This document shows, piece after piece, positions 1-7,908 of a stretch of 64,000 nt of DNA (positions within the stretch are counted from its first letter, which is position 1; each line of letters begins with the position of its first letter). The notes beneath the pieces were generated by a model, which saw only the letters and a list, made by a program, of their open reading frames with translations, was not told where the DNA came from and made no database searches. A program made the translations under genes and the position numbers. The stretch covers positions 186,001-250,000 of the forward strand of contig JACKDE010000005.1 in the NCBI GenBank assembly GCA_020633675.1, written 5' to 3'. The DNA comes from Deferribacteres bacterium (GTDB lineage: Bacteria > Zhuqueibacterota > Zhuqueibacteria > Zhuqueibacterales > Geothermadaptataceae).

Positions 1-1
1 T

Positions 2-205
2 GTGAACTCAGATCGTTATCAACCACTTAGTCCGCTCAAAGTCGGCTCCACGACAGTTGACGTGGAACGATTTCTCGGATTACCACACATCAGCTACAAC
101 AATATTTGGATTTACGATGAAATGCATGCTGGCCTGGGGCGGGTTTGTTTACGGATGAAGGACGGGGCGGTTCAAGCTATTCTGTGGCAATTTTACTTCG
201 ATTAA
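2..205 (+). CDS. C-terminal end of an unidentified protein, cut by the window edge
   Basis: An open frame runs from the window edge to a TAA at 203-205 and gives 67 residues. The sequence reads like the end of a small soluble domain, with a segment on the pattern 'VxRFLGLPxxSxNNxWxYD' followed by 'LRMKDGAVQAILWQFYFD'. This layout, with a G-P turn, an aromatic strand and then 'dGxVxxI', is loosely like the repeats of small outer-membrane lipoproteins such as the SmpA/BamE type, but that is only a resemblance. The real start is probably upstream of the window, although a GTG at 2 is possible. The next gene is convergent and ends 50 bp away. Confidence 0.55.
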   Translation: MNSDRYQPLSPLKVGSTTVDVERFLGLPHISYNNIWIYDEMHAGLGRVCLRMKDGAVQAILWQFYFD

Positions 206-254
206 ATGACAGATTGCCGGTCGGGCTGCACTTGCAGGCAGCGCCGGCCGGTTA

Positions 255-2504
255 TTATTGTCCGCGTCCTCGCAGAACAACATACAGTGTCATCAACAAT
301 ATTTTAAAATCAAGCCGAAGTGACATATTCTCGAGATAGAAAATATCGTATTGCAGTTTTTGCTTCACGGTATCGAGACTGGCGTCGTAATCGCCTTTGA
401 TTTGGGCCCAGCCCGAAATGCCTGGCCGCACCCGAAGCCGACGACTGTAAAGCGGTACTTCCTTGCGCAATTTTTCGACAAAATACGGGCGCTCGGGGCG
501 CGGTCCTACCAAACTCATCTCACCTTTCAAAACATTCCAGAATTGCGGTATTTCATCTATGCGCGTTTTGCGTAGCCACTTGCCGATTTTGGTGATACGG
601 GGATCATCTTTGTCCGCCCACTTTGGGCCAGATCGCTTTTCAGCATCCTGAACCATGCTGCGAAATTTAAACATGCGATAATGCCTGTTTTTCATGCCCA
701 CGCGTTCTTGTGAATACAGCACGGGACCGCGCGAATCAATTTTGATGATCAGGGCGACCAGAAGCCAAAACGGCAAGCCGATCAGGATTACAGCAGCCGA
801 TACCAAAATATCGAGCAAACGCTTGGTTTTCTTCTCCCACGGCGCCATATGCTCGGGCAAAATCTCAATCAGCGGTACGCCATAGATTTGATTGGTGCGG
901 GCGCGTCCTACCACCGTGCCGTACAGATCCGGAATGATATTCAGCTTTACATCCTTTTCCGCGCACTGGCTGATCACCGCCATGACAAATTTTCGCTGTT
1001 TCCAACTCAGCGCGATCAAAATTTCTTCGATGTTTTCGCGCAATACAATCTGCCCCAAATGTGAAACGCTGCCGATAACTGGTACGCCATCGTGCGATTG
1101 CCGGTCGGTCGGGCTGCTGGTCTCAACAAAGCCGACTACCCGGTAACCGAGCGCTGGGAATCGCTGAATTTTGTCGTAGAGCGAGCGCGCTTTTTTATTC
1201 CAGCCAACGATGAGTGTGCGCCGCAGGCCAATGCCGGATTCCAACATGCGGCGTTGCAGCGTGCGCAGAGAGCCGCGGCCGGTTGCCACCGCCAAAGTCA
1301 TCAATACCCAGTAGCTGACGATGAGCAAACGGCTGGTCGATGGGGTGGACAGATCGCTGATCTCAAAAGTGAGCGCAAAGATCAACAGCACGCCGAAAAA
1401 AACGGCCTTGAAAATCGATATCACCTCATCGATCCGGGAGTAGGCATACCAAGTGCGGTAAAGCCCGAAAAACATGAATACCAGAAACCAGTAGCAAAAA
1501 ATCCAAAAGCCGGTCATCAGCAACTCCGGCAGCGTCGCGATGGTAAAAAAGCCCAGCATGCCGCGGATTTTCGACCACAGCAAATAGGATCCGATGATGG
1601 CGATGAAGTCGCTGCTAAACAACAAAAACTGCTCGATGGCACGCGGCATGATGATGGCGTGATCGCGGCTTTCCGCACGCCACAAGTAGCTGTGTTTTTG
1701 GAAAAAATAGAAGGCGCTCCAGATCTTTTTAAATCTCATCCGCGCACTTTTTCGCTCGATGCTGTCCAAATACACCGTCTGCTGCGGATCGTACAGGATC
1801 TTCCAGCCGTGCGAACGTGCCCGCATGCAAAAATCAGCATCGACCGGGCCTTCGGAAATGCGCTCATCCAGCCGACCAACCTCGCTGAGTGTTTCGCGCC
1901 GAATCAGCAGACACAGCCAGGGCACAAACTCGACTTCCATGCTGTTGCCTGCTTTGGAGATGCCGGCCTGGGCAGGGCTGCTCGCTGGCTGCTTGAAAAA
2001 CACGCGTTGCAAAAATTTTGGAAACGAGGTAGTGATGGTGGGAAAACTGCGACAGATATCGAGTGTTTCGCCGGAAGGTGCAGCCAGACGCGGGCCGACA
2101 ATTCCTGCTTCGGGATTTTTGCCAAGTATGCCTGTTAGCTGTTCGAGTGTATGCGGCTGCAACGTTGTGCGTGCATCGAGCAACAAAACGTAGCTTCCGG
2201 TTGCCTTCTCAAGTAATTGGTTGATTGAGCGGACTTGCCCACGTGCACTCTTGTTTTGCACCAGCGTGACTTGCGGGAACTGGTCTTGAACCAACGCTGC
2301 TGTGCCATCTTTGCTGGCATCATCAATAATCAGAATTTCATGTCGAAGCATCTGATTGGTCTGCTGAATCGAGACCAGGCAACGATTCAGCGCTTCTTTT
2401 TCGTTGTGTGCATAGATAAGGATTGACACAGAAGGCAACGCGGCGGCAGCCGGTGCTTCTGACTGATGATGGCTCGAAGGCATGTTGTCTGTAGCTGATG
2501 GCAT
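255..2504 (-). CDS. Fusion of family-2 glycosyltransferase and polyprenyl glycosylphosphotransferase
   Basis: This 749-residue protein joins two enzymes of exopolysaccharide assembly. Residues about 25-250 are a GT-A glycosyltransferase (family 2): 'VSILIYAHNE' start, 'IIDDASKDGT' nucleotide-binding stretch, and an acceptor-side 'DADFCMRARSHGW'. Several membrane helices follow (about 285-410), then a Rossmann-like domain ('RTLIVGWNKKA'). The C-terminal 190 residues are the sugar-phosphate transferase domain of the WbaP/WcaJ type, with 'RVGMKNRHYRMFKFRSM', 'RKTRIDEIPQFWNVLKGEM', 'SLVGPRPERP' and 'RPGISGWAQI'. That domain loads hexose-1-phosphate onto undecaprenyl phosphate at the inner membrane. 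Ordinary family members are about 460-500 residues, so the GT2 part is an added module. The gene stands alone here, with no other polysaccharide genes visible. Confidence 0.92.
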   Translation of the reverse strand: MPSATDNMPSSHHQSEAPAAAALPSVSILIYAHNEKEALNRCLVSIQQTNQMLRHEILIIDDASKDGTAALVQDQFPQVTLVQNKSARGQVRSINQLLEKATGSYVLLLDARTTLQPHTLEQLTGILGKNPEAGIVGPRLAAPSGETLDICRSFPTITTSFPKFLQRVFFKQPASSPAQAGISKAGNSMEVEFVPWLCLLIRRETLSEVGRLDERISEGPVDADFCMRARSHGWKILYDPQQTVYLDSIERKSARMRFKKIWSAFYFFQKHSYLWRAESRDHAIIMPRAIEQFLLFSSDFIAIIGSYLLWSKIRGMLGFFTIATLPELLMTGFWIFCYWFLVFMFFGLYRTWYAYSRIDEVISIFKAVFFGVLLIFALTFEISDLSTPSTSRLLIVSYWVLMTLAVATGRGSLRTLQRRMLESGIGLRRTLIVGWNKKARSLYDKIQRFPALGYRVVGFVETSSPTDRQSHDGVPVIGSVSHLGQIVLRENIEEILIALSWKQRKFVMAVISQCAEKDVKLNIIPDLYGTVVGRARTNQIYGVPLIEILPEHMAPWEKKTKRLLDILVSAAVILIGLPFWLLVALIIKIDSRGPVLYSQERVGMKNRHYRMFKFRSMVQDAEKRSGPKWADKDDPRITKIGKWLRKTRIDEIPQFWNVLKGEMSLVGPRPERPYFVEKLRKEVPLYSRRLRVRPGISGWAQIKGDYDASLDTVKQKLQYDIFYLENMSLRLDFKILLMTLYVVLRGRGQ

Positions 2505-2790
2505 CGAAAGAAGCTTATGAATTTATAATATGTCAAGTGAAGAAAATTCGCGCAAAGGATCATTTGGAAAAGCAAGAGCTCTTGCGCCATTTTAGAAAGA
2601 ATCCCGGAAAAGAAACAAGGCTTTCCGTACCGATCAACCGAATCCTTGCAACCTTTCGTGGGCCAGTATGCACATTGTCGGCATTTTTTGTTTGCCCACC
2701 GCAAATAAATCTATTGCCGAACAAACCAGAATTTTGTAGGTTAGGCGCACTGAAAAACCATGCAAATTATCCCCAGGAAGGTTTGTGCTC

Positions 2791-3666
2791 ATGAGCAATA
2801 AGCAGTTTTTGGTACTTGCACTCATTGTCGCTCTGTCCGGCATTGTCGGCGGTATCATCGCATCAAAATGGTTGACTGTTGCACCTTTGCTTGCGCAAAA
2901 CAGAAATGTGCAAGGTACAATTTTAACAGCAGAAGAGTTCAGGTTGATCGACAAAGATGGAAAAACACGCGCTTTGTTGAAAATGCGAATTGACAACTCC
3001 CCCAGCTTTAGCTTGTTGGATTCTCGCGGCAGAACCCGGCTATCAATGCGCTTGTGGAGTGATGACTCGCCCAGCATCGATTTTCTGGACGAAAACAAAA
3101 ACACCCGCTCAACGATGCGGCTTTGGGGCGACGGCTCTGCCAGCCTGAATTTTCTGGATAAAAAGGGCAATTTGTCCGTTGAGCTGGGACCAGGGATTTC
3201 CGGATTGCCCAGCCTGAGCATCAGTGATAAAGATGGTAAAGTGCGTGGCCGTTTTCGCATCTCGGAAACTGGCTTGCCCTCGCTCGATCTGAACGATGCG
3301 GATGGTCGCTCGCGAGCTCAGCTGAGCCTTGATGGCAAAGACAAACCAGCACTGAAATTTTTCGATGCACAAAGTCAGTTGCGTGCGATCACAGAAATGA
3401 CAGCAAATGATGCTCCCCAGACAAGCTATATCGATCAGGCTGGGAAAGTGCGTTCGCAGCTGAAATTGTGGGAAGACGGCATACCTTCATTTGTCCTTTT
3501 TGATGGAAACGATACGCCACGCGCGTCGCTGGGTAAGACGATTTTAAATGAAAGCCAGTCCGATGACATTGAAAAAACAGCTGAATCAGCGCTTTATCTT
3601 TTCGACGAAACGGGCAAGGTGATTTGGTCGAGTGCACGTGCTGCAGAGCAAAGCGGTTCTCAATAG
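2791..3666 (+). CDS. Membrane-anchored protein of tandem 23-residue repeats
   Basis: The start is ATG 2791, placed 9 nt after AGGAAGG (a GTG at 2785 would be too close). An N-terminal hydrophobic segment (about residues 5-24) acts as signal anchor or signal peptide. From residue 50 the protein is eight perfect-length 23-residue repeats plus a partial ninth, each on the pattern 'hxhhDxxGxxRxxhxhxxDGxPS'. Similar D-x-x-G-K-x-R repeats occur in uncharacterised secreted proteins of several environmental phyla. The regular spacing suggests a beta-solenoid or stacked hairpins outside the inner membrane. No catalytic motif is visible and the function is unknown. It is flanked by unrelated genes. Confidence 0.8.
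   Translation: MSNKQFLVLALIVALSGIVGGIIASKWLTVAPLLAQNRNVQGTILTAEEFRLIDKDGKTRALLKMRIDNSPSFSLLDSRGRTRLSMRLWSDDSPSIDFLDENKNTRSTMRLWGDGSASLNFLDKKGNLSVELGPGISGLPSLSISDKDGKVRGRFRISETGLPSLDLNDADGRSRAQLSLDGKDKPALKFFDAQSQLRAITEMTANDAPQTSYIDQAGKVRSQLKLWEDGIPSFVLFDGNDTPRASLGKTILNESQSDDIEKTAESALYLFDETGKVIWSSARAAEQSGSQ
2938..3531 (+). repeat. Coding tandem repeat, 69-bp period
   Basis: Eight in-frame units of exactly 69 bp (23 codons) run from 2938 to 3489, with a partial unit after that. The units begin at the aromatic/aliphatic residue before the conserved Asp (for example 'FRLIDKDGKTR', 'LSISDKDGKVR'). Nucleotide identity between units is low, so this is an old protein-level repeat and not a recent expansion. 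Confidence 0.8.
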
Positions 3667-3887
3667 ACAAAAAGGACAATAATTTACCGTATACACCCTT
3701 GTGGAAAATAAACATTTTTCCGATATTTAAGTTTAATACTTAAGCAAGAGTAGCTTTTTAGAATAAATTAGCATCGCCTAAGGACGGAAAGATATCTTCA
3801 ACTGCATTGCATCATTGGTTTTTCACCGGAGAGAGGAAAGTTTGAGGTTATTATGACTCAGGTTACTAAGGGGAACGTGAGAATACC

Positions 3888-4346
3888 ATGGCTAACTTAT
3901 CTTCCTACATGCGAAGCGACCTTGTCCTGCTTGATATTCAAGCGAATGACAAAGTAGAGATTTTTCAAAAAATTGTCGAGGCGATGACCGAGGGGAAGGT
4001 CATCAGCAAGCCGGGAAATTTTCTCGAGGAAATTCTTCAGCGCGAGTATGTATCGCCCACATCTATCGGTCGTGGCGTGGCGCTCCCGCACACAAGAACG
4101 TACTTCGTCGATAAACCCGTAATTGCATTTGCCCGCATTGAGCCTGCCATTTCCTTCAGCGATCGTCCTCTCGATTCTGTCGAATTTGTTTTCCTCATGG
4201 GAACTCCCAAAAACGATCCCAATACCTACTTGCGCATTCTTAAAAATTTATGTACATTGCTGCGCGAAAAAACGTTTCTCGATAAATTGCGTCTTGCCGA
4301 AACGCCGGACAAAGTGATTTCCATGTTCTGCTGCAGCAATAATTAG
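3888..4346 (+). CDS. PTS fructose/nitrogen-type EIIA domain protein
   Basis: This 152-residue protein is a stand-alone EIIA domain of the mannitol/fructose family (PtsN-like). The phospho-accepting histidine is His68 in 'GRGVALPHTRT', which matches the family motif 'GxGxAxPHxR'. Such single-domain EIIA proteins are usually regulators that take phosphate from HPr and do not transport sugar. The best purine-rich stretch, AAGGGGA at 3868-3874, lies about 13 nt before the ATG, which is longer than usual. It is the first gene of a same-strand run: moaB-like follows after 15 bp, then a PAP2 gene and a ketoacyl-ACP synthase. No HPr or EI is visible. Confidence 0.9.
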   Translation: MANLSSYMRSDLVLLDIQANDKVEIFQKIVEAMTEGKVISKPGNFLEEILQREYVSPTSIGRGVALPHTRTYFVDKPVIAFARIEPAISFSDRPLDSVEFVFLMGTPKNDPNTYLRILKNLCTLLREKTFLDKLRLAETPDKVISMFCCSNN

Positions 4347-4361
4347 GATTGAGGGAGTCGG

Positions 4362-4880
4362 TTGGCAGCCTCGAAAATTCGCGTTGTCATCATCACACTT
4401 TCCATGCGTGTCTCGAAAGGCGAACGTTCCGATCTCGGCGGCGATGCTCTCACAAGCCGCATCCAGAAAGCTGAGATGCAATTGGCCGAACGCCTGGTCC
4501 TTCCTGACGAAAAGAAAACACTGACAGCACATCTCGAGCGTATTTGCGATCAAGGTCTTGCCGATGTGATTTTAACCACCGGTGGCACTGGTTTGTCACC
4601 GACCGATATCACGCCAGAAACGACTTTGGCCGTGTTGGAAAAGCGGTTGCCCGGATTTGAAACAGCGATGCATCTGGCTGGCATGCAAAAAACGCCCTAT
4701 GCTATTCTCTCCCGGGCAGTTGCCGGAACACGTGGAAAAACGATTGTTGTCAACCTTCCCGGCAATCCCAAAGGTGCGCTCGAAAATCTTGAAGCGATTG
4801 TTCAAACCCTGCCTCACGCCGTGCGGGTGCTTCAGGCAGAACAAGTCTCAGACCAGGAGCACCGTGCCCCTGTAAATTGA
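4362..4880 (+). CDS. Molybdenum cofactor biosynthesis protein, MoaB/MogA family
   Basis: The protein is 172 residues with the MoCF-binding fold. It starts at a TTG preceded by GAGGGAG at 4351-4357. Visible motifs are 'VVIITLSMRVSKGERSDLGG' near the N-terminus, where molybdopterin binds, and 'ILTTGGTGLSPTDITPE' in the centre. MogA adenylates molybdopterin before molybdate insertion, and MoaB homologues do the same in many bacteria. The sequence alone does not separate the two. No other moa or moe gene lies in the window. The gap to the upstream EIIA gene is 15 bp, so the two are probably co-transcribed. Confidence 0.9.
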   Translation: MAASKIRVVIITLSMRVSKGERSDLGGDALTSRIQKAEMQLAERLVLPDEKKTLTAHLERICDQGLADVILTTGGTGLSPTDITPETTLAVLEKRLPGFETAMHLAGMQKTPYAILSRAVAGTRGKTIVVNLPGNPKGALENLEAIVQTLPHAVRVLQAEQVSDQEHRAPVN

Positions 4881-4988
4881 TTCATCAAACCAGACACGGC
4901 TGCAGCACTCATCTCTGCTCATCAAAGCAAAACGAGACAAGCAAACGCCTGCCAGCATCGTGTCGTTCCATCTTTAACAAACCCAAAT

Positions 4989-6047
4989 ATGCTGAAAAAT
5001 ATCAAAAAATCATTGCAAAGTGCTCGCAAACAAGAGCATCGCTGGAAAGTCTATGTCTTTCTCGGCATTCTCGCCTACTTTGTCATCATCAATCAGGTCA
5101 TTCATATTCGCCCCGATCATATTTTCGTGGCTCTGGTGCTGTTTTCGTTTGTGCTGGGCCGTGGCCGTGCGCGGCGCTTTTTGATCGACTGGCTGCCATT
5201 TATATTGTTTTGGATATTGTATGATATGATGCGCGGCGTGGCGGATTCAGTGCGCCAATACGTACACATCATCGAACCCTATCGGATGGAACAGACTTTG
5301 TTCTGGCCGATCCTTCATGGCGAAATCCCCTCGTTTTTGCTGCAGGCTGCCCGTGAGTTTTGGAATCCGGTATTTCAAAAATTTGTGAGCGTTTTTGCGG
5401 CAAATTTTTATACAGCGCACTTTGCTGTGCCGCTTTTGCTCGGCTGGTTGCTCTGGCATACATCGGATGACCGACCGATGTTTTACAAATTTGTTTACAC
5501 GCTCACCATCCTCAATGTCATGGCGTTAACGACATTCATATTGTATCCTGCTGCTCCGCCCTGGTATGTTTATAAATACGGATTTGTACAGCCTGTACCA
5601 GAGTCGAGTTTTTGGGGTATCAGTGCTGGCAACCTGATCGATGTCGACCGGTTACTGGGTGTATCCTTTTTTACCACGCTGTGGGACTCCTTTAACGCCA
5701 ACCATTTCGCGGCAATCCCGTCCTTGCATGGCGCCTATCCTGTGGTGGTTTCCTTTTTTGCATGGAAAAAATTTCGTAAATATCTGCCTTTGCTGATTTT
5801 TTATCCGATTGCGACCTGGTTCTCAGCGGTTTATCTCAACCATCATTATGTGGTTGATTTATTGATAGGTGTGCTCTATATTTTTGTCGCTTACAGTATT
5901 ACCAAATATTTTCTTTATCCGAAAATATTCGCACGCTTTGTTGAAAATGTGCCGCAAGATGTACAGGAGGAGGGTGATTCGGCCAGCGCAGAAAGGGCGT
6001 CACCTGAAATGGAGAGTATTCAAAAACTTGAAAAGGAGGGCGATTAA
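4989..6047 (+). CDS. PAP2-superfamily membrane protein, inositolphosphotransferase (Aur1/IPC synthase)-like
   Basis: This 352-residue integral membrane protein has about six to eight helices. The active-site blocks are 'NHFAAIPSLHGAYP' and 'YLNHHYVVDLLIGV', which match the lipid phosphatase/phosphotransferase C2 and C3 motifs: a His in SLH, then H-x-x-x-D. This SLHxAxP...HHYxxD form is that of the Aur1/IPC-synthase-like branch, which moves a phospho-head-group onto a lipid, and not of the classic PAP2 phosphatases. The tail after about residue 310 is charged and soluble. It abuts the ketoacyl-ACP synthase gene (TAA next to ATG), so a joint role in an unusual lipid is plausible but inferred. 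Confidence 0.8.
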   Translation: MLKNIKKSLQSARKQEHRWKVYVFLGILAYFVIINQVIHIRPDHIFVALVLFSFVLGRGRARRFLIDWLPFILFWILYDMMRGVADSVRQYVHIIEPYRMEQTLFWPILHGEIPSFLLQAAREFWNPVFQKFVSVFAANFYTAHFAVPLLLGWLLWHTSDDRPMFYKFVYTLTILNVMALTTFILYPAAPPWYVYKYGFVQPVPESSFWGISAGNLIDVDRLLGVSFFTTLWDSFNANHFAAIPSLHGAYPVVVSFFAWKKFRKYLPLLIFYPIATWFSAVYLNHHYVVDLLIGVLYIFVAYSITKYFLYPKIFARFVENVPQDVQEEGDSASAERASPEMESIQKLEKEGD

Positions 6048-7040
6048 ATGCGCACTTCACGAATTATCAGCACCGGGCGATATGTACCGTCGAAAGTCGT
6101 GACCAATGATATGATGGCAGAGATGGTGCCAACCTCGGATGAGTGGATTCGCGAGCGTTCAGGTATTCAGCAGCGCCACTTTGTCGATTCGGAAATTGGT
6201 GTATCGGATTTATCCTTTGAAGCCGCGAAAATTGCACTGGAACGCGCAGATATGAATGCAGAGGATATCGATATGATCATCTTTGCAACACTCAGTCCGG
6301 ACTACATGTTTCCTGGCTCCGGCGTGCTGCTGCAAGAAAAGCTCGGTATCCCCGGTGTGCCCGCCCTCGATGTTCGCAATCAGTGTAGTGGTTTCGTGTA
6401 TGGATTGTCGGTTGCTGACCAGTTTATCCGCACCGGAATGTATGATCGCATCATGCTGGTGGGTGCTGAAGTACATTCAACTGGCCTGGAGTACAATGAA
6501 CGCGGCCGGCATGTCACCGTGTTGTTTGGCGATGGTGCCGGTGTGGCAATCTTAGGAGCGAGTGAAAATGGCAGCGGTGTTTTGTCAACGCATCTGCACG
6601 CGGATGGCCGCTATGCGCTTGAGCTCTGCGTCACAGACCCGGGCAGTCGCAAAATTCCTCGCATCAATCCCGATATGTTCGAAGATGGCAGTTGCTATCC
6701 GCATATGAATGGTCGAGAGGTGTTCAAGCATGCGATCACCAAATTTCCGAAGGTAATTAAAGAAGCGCTCGATCATAACAATTTGACCACCGAAGATATC
6801 GACCTGCTGATTCCGCACCAGGCCAATCTGCGCATCAGTGAAGCCGTTGCACAGCGGCTGAACCTGCGTCCCGAGCAGATGTACAACAATATTCAGCGCT
6901 ACGGCAACACCACTGCAGCTTCCATCCCCATCGCCCTCGATGAAGCTCTGGAAAAAAAGCTCATCAAGGAGAATGATTTGGTGATTCTTGCCGCGTTCGG
7001 CTCCGGCTTCACCTGGGCCTCAGCCGCGATCCGTTGGTAA
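6048..7040 (+). CDS. 3-oxoacyl-ACP synthase III (KASIII/FabH-like)
   Basis: The 330-residue length and motifs are those of FabH-family condensing enzymes. The nucleophile is Cys113 in 'VRNQCSGFVYGL', the His is in 'LIPHQANLRI' and the Asn in 'RYGNTTAAS'. The C-terminus 'GSGFTWASAAIRW' is the usual ending. KASIII starts fatty-acid chains from acyl-CoA and malonyl-ACP; relatives start other acyl chains or make beta-ketones. The start codon directly follows the stop of the PAP2 gene, with AAAAGGAGGG as ribosome site, so the two are translationally coupled. Because no plsX, fabD or acpP lies alongside, this may be a dedicated paralogue and not the housekeeping fabH. Confidence 0.9.
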   Translation: MRTSRIISTGRYVPSKVVTNDMMAEMVPTSDEWIRERSGIQQRHFVDSEIGVSDLSFEAAKIALERADMNAEDIDMIIFATLSPDYMFPGSGVLLQEKLGIPGVPALDVRNQCSGFVYGLSVADQFIRTGMYDRIMLVGAEVHSTGLEYNERGRHVTVLFGDGAGVAILGASENGSGVLSTHLHADGRYALELCVTDPGSRKIPRINPDMFEDGSCYPHMNGREVFKHAITKFPKVIKEALDHNNLTTEDIDLLIPHQANLRISEAVAQRLNLRPEQMYNNIQRYGNTTAASIPIALDEALEKKLIKENDLVILAAFGSGFTWASAAIRW

Positions 7041-7072
7041 AATCAGTCCGTCAAAATCTGCCGTCATTTTAT

Positions 7073-7106
7073 AGAGCCTGTGGAAGGGAATGCTTTTGCA
7101 GGCTCT
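7073..7106. terminator. Bidirectional hairpin terminator between convergent genes
   Basis: Arms AGAGCCTG (7073-7080) and CAGGCTCT (7099-7106) form a perfect 8-bp stem. It is flanked by ATTTTAT on the left and TATGTTTAAA on the right. It sits in the 71-bp gap between the ends of the KASIII gene and pyrE, so it can end transcription from both sides. Confidence 0.65.
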
Positions 7107-7111
7107 TATGT

Positions 7112-7684
7112 TTAAAGTTGCCGGCTGCCGGGCTGGTCGATGGGCAAGTCTTGCGCACAGAGAGGGCAAGACTCAGGCGGGTAGGTCTTGACCTGCATTT
7201 GCATGGCGGCGAGAAAGGGCACACCGAAGTTCGCTCCCCCGCCACTGCGATCCACAACGGCAAACACGCCGATAACGTGTGCGCCAGCCTGCTGCGCCAA
7301 CTCGATCACTTCTTTGACCGAACCGCCAGTCGTCACCACATCTTCGCAAACCAAAACACGCTCACCTTTCCGCAACGAAAATCCCCTGCGTAAGGTCATC
7401 TGGCCATCTTTTCGCTCTGCAAAAATGGACCGGCAACCGAGAATTCGCGCGATTTCCTGTCCAACCACGATGCCACCAACAGCCGGCGCGATCACCGTTT
7501 CCGGCTGCTCGCCTCCAAAATATTCTTTTGCAATGCTGCAAAGCTGCTCAGCATAGCGCGGATGTTGCAGCACCAGCGCGCACTGGAAATATTGATCGCT
7601 GTGCAAGCCTGAGGTAAGCTTGAAATGACCTGTGTGTAAGGCGCCGCTCCTGTAAAAAATATTGAAGATTTCTTTTTGTGTCAT
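7112..7684 (-). CDS. pyrE: Orotate phosphoribosyltransferase
   Basis: The enzyme joins orotate to PRPP to give orotidine monophosphate in pyrimidine synthesis. The 190 residues include the N-terminal 'GHFKLTSGLHSDQYFQ' substrate segment typical of PyrE ('tSGxxSxxYf') and the PRPP-binding loop 'VLVCEDVVTTGGSVKEVI'. The C-terminal 'ESCPLCAQDLPIDQPGSR' is the short Cys-containing end common in the long-tailed PyrE subgroup. It is a single gene here, with the end facing the KASIII gene and an upstream gap of 224 bp shared with a divergent M20 peptidase gene. Confidence 0.95.
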   Translation of the reverse strand: MTQKEIFNIFYRSGALHTGHFKLTSGLHSDQYFQCALVLQHPRYAEQLCSIAKEYFGGEQPETVIAPAVGGIVVGQEIARILGCRSIFAERKDGQMTLRRGFSLRKGERVLVCEDVVTTGGSVKEVIELAQQAGAHVIGVFAVVDRSGGGANFGVPFLAAMQMQVKTYPPESCPLCAQDLPIDQPGSRQL

Positions 7685-7908
7685 ATCAACCTGCCTTTTG
7701 TAGAGAAAGATTTGTAAATTGGCGTTGGTGATTTTTTATTGCAATCATGCTCAGTCTTATGATTTGAGCCTTCTCAGAAGCAATCAAACCAAACGATATT
7801 TTTCGTCACAAATTTCGCAAATGAACTCGAACAGCTATAATTGAAATTTTTTTCGTGAACATTCGTCAAAATATGCCTCCACTAAGTTTGGCAAAATAAG
7901 GAGTTTTT

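Noticed and set aside
1092..2138. 348-codon open frame opposite the GT2 domain
   Set aside because: Antisense shadow rich in Gln/Arg/Ala; the minus-strand GT2 motifs are decisive.
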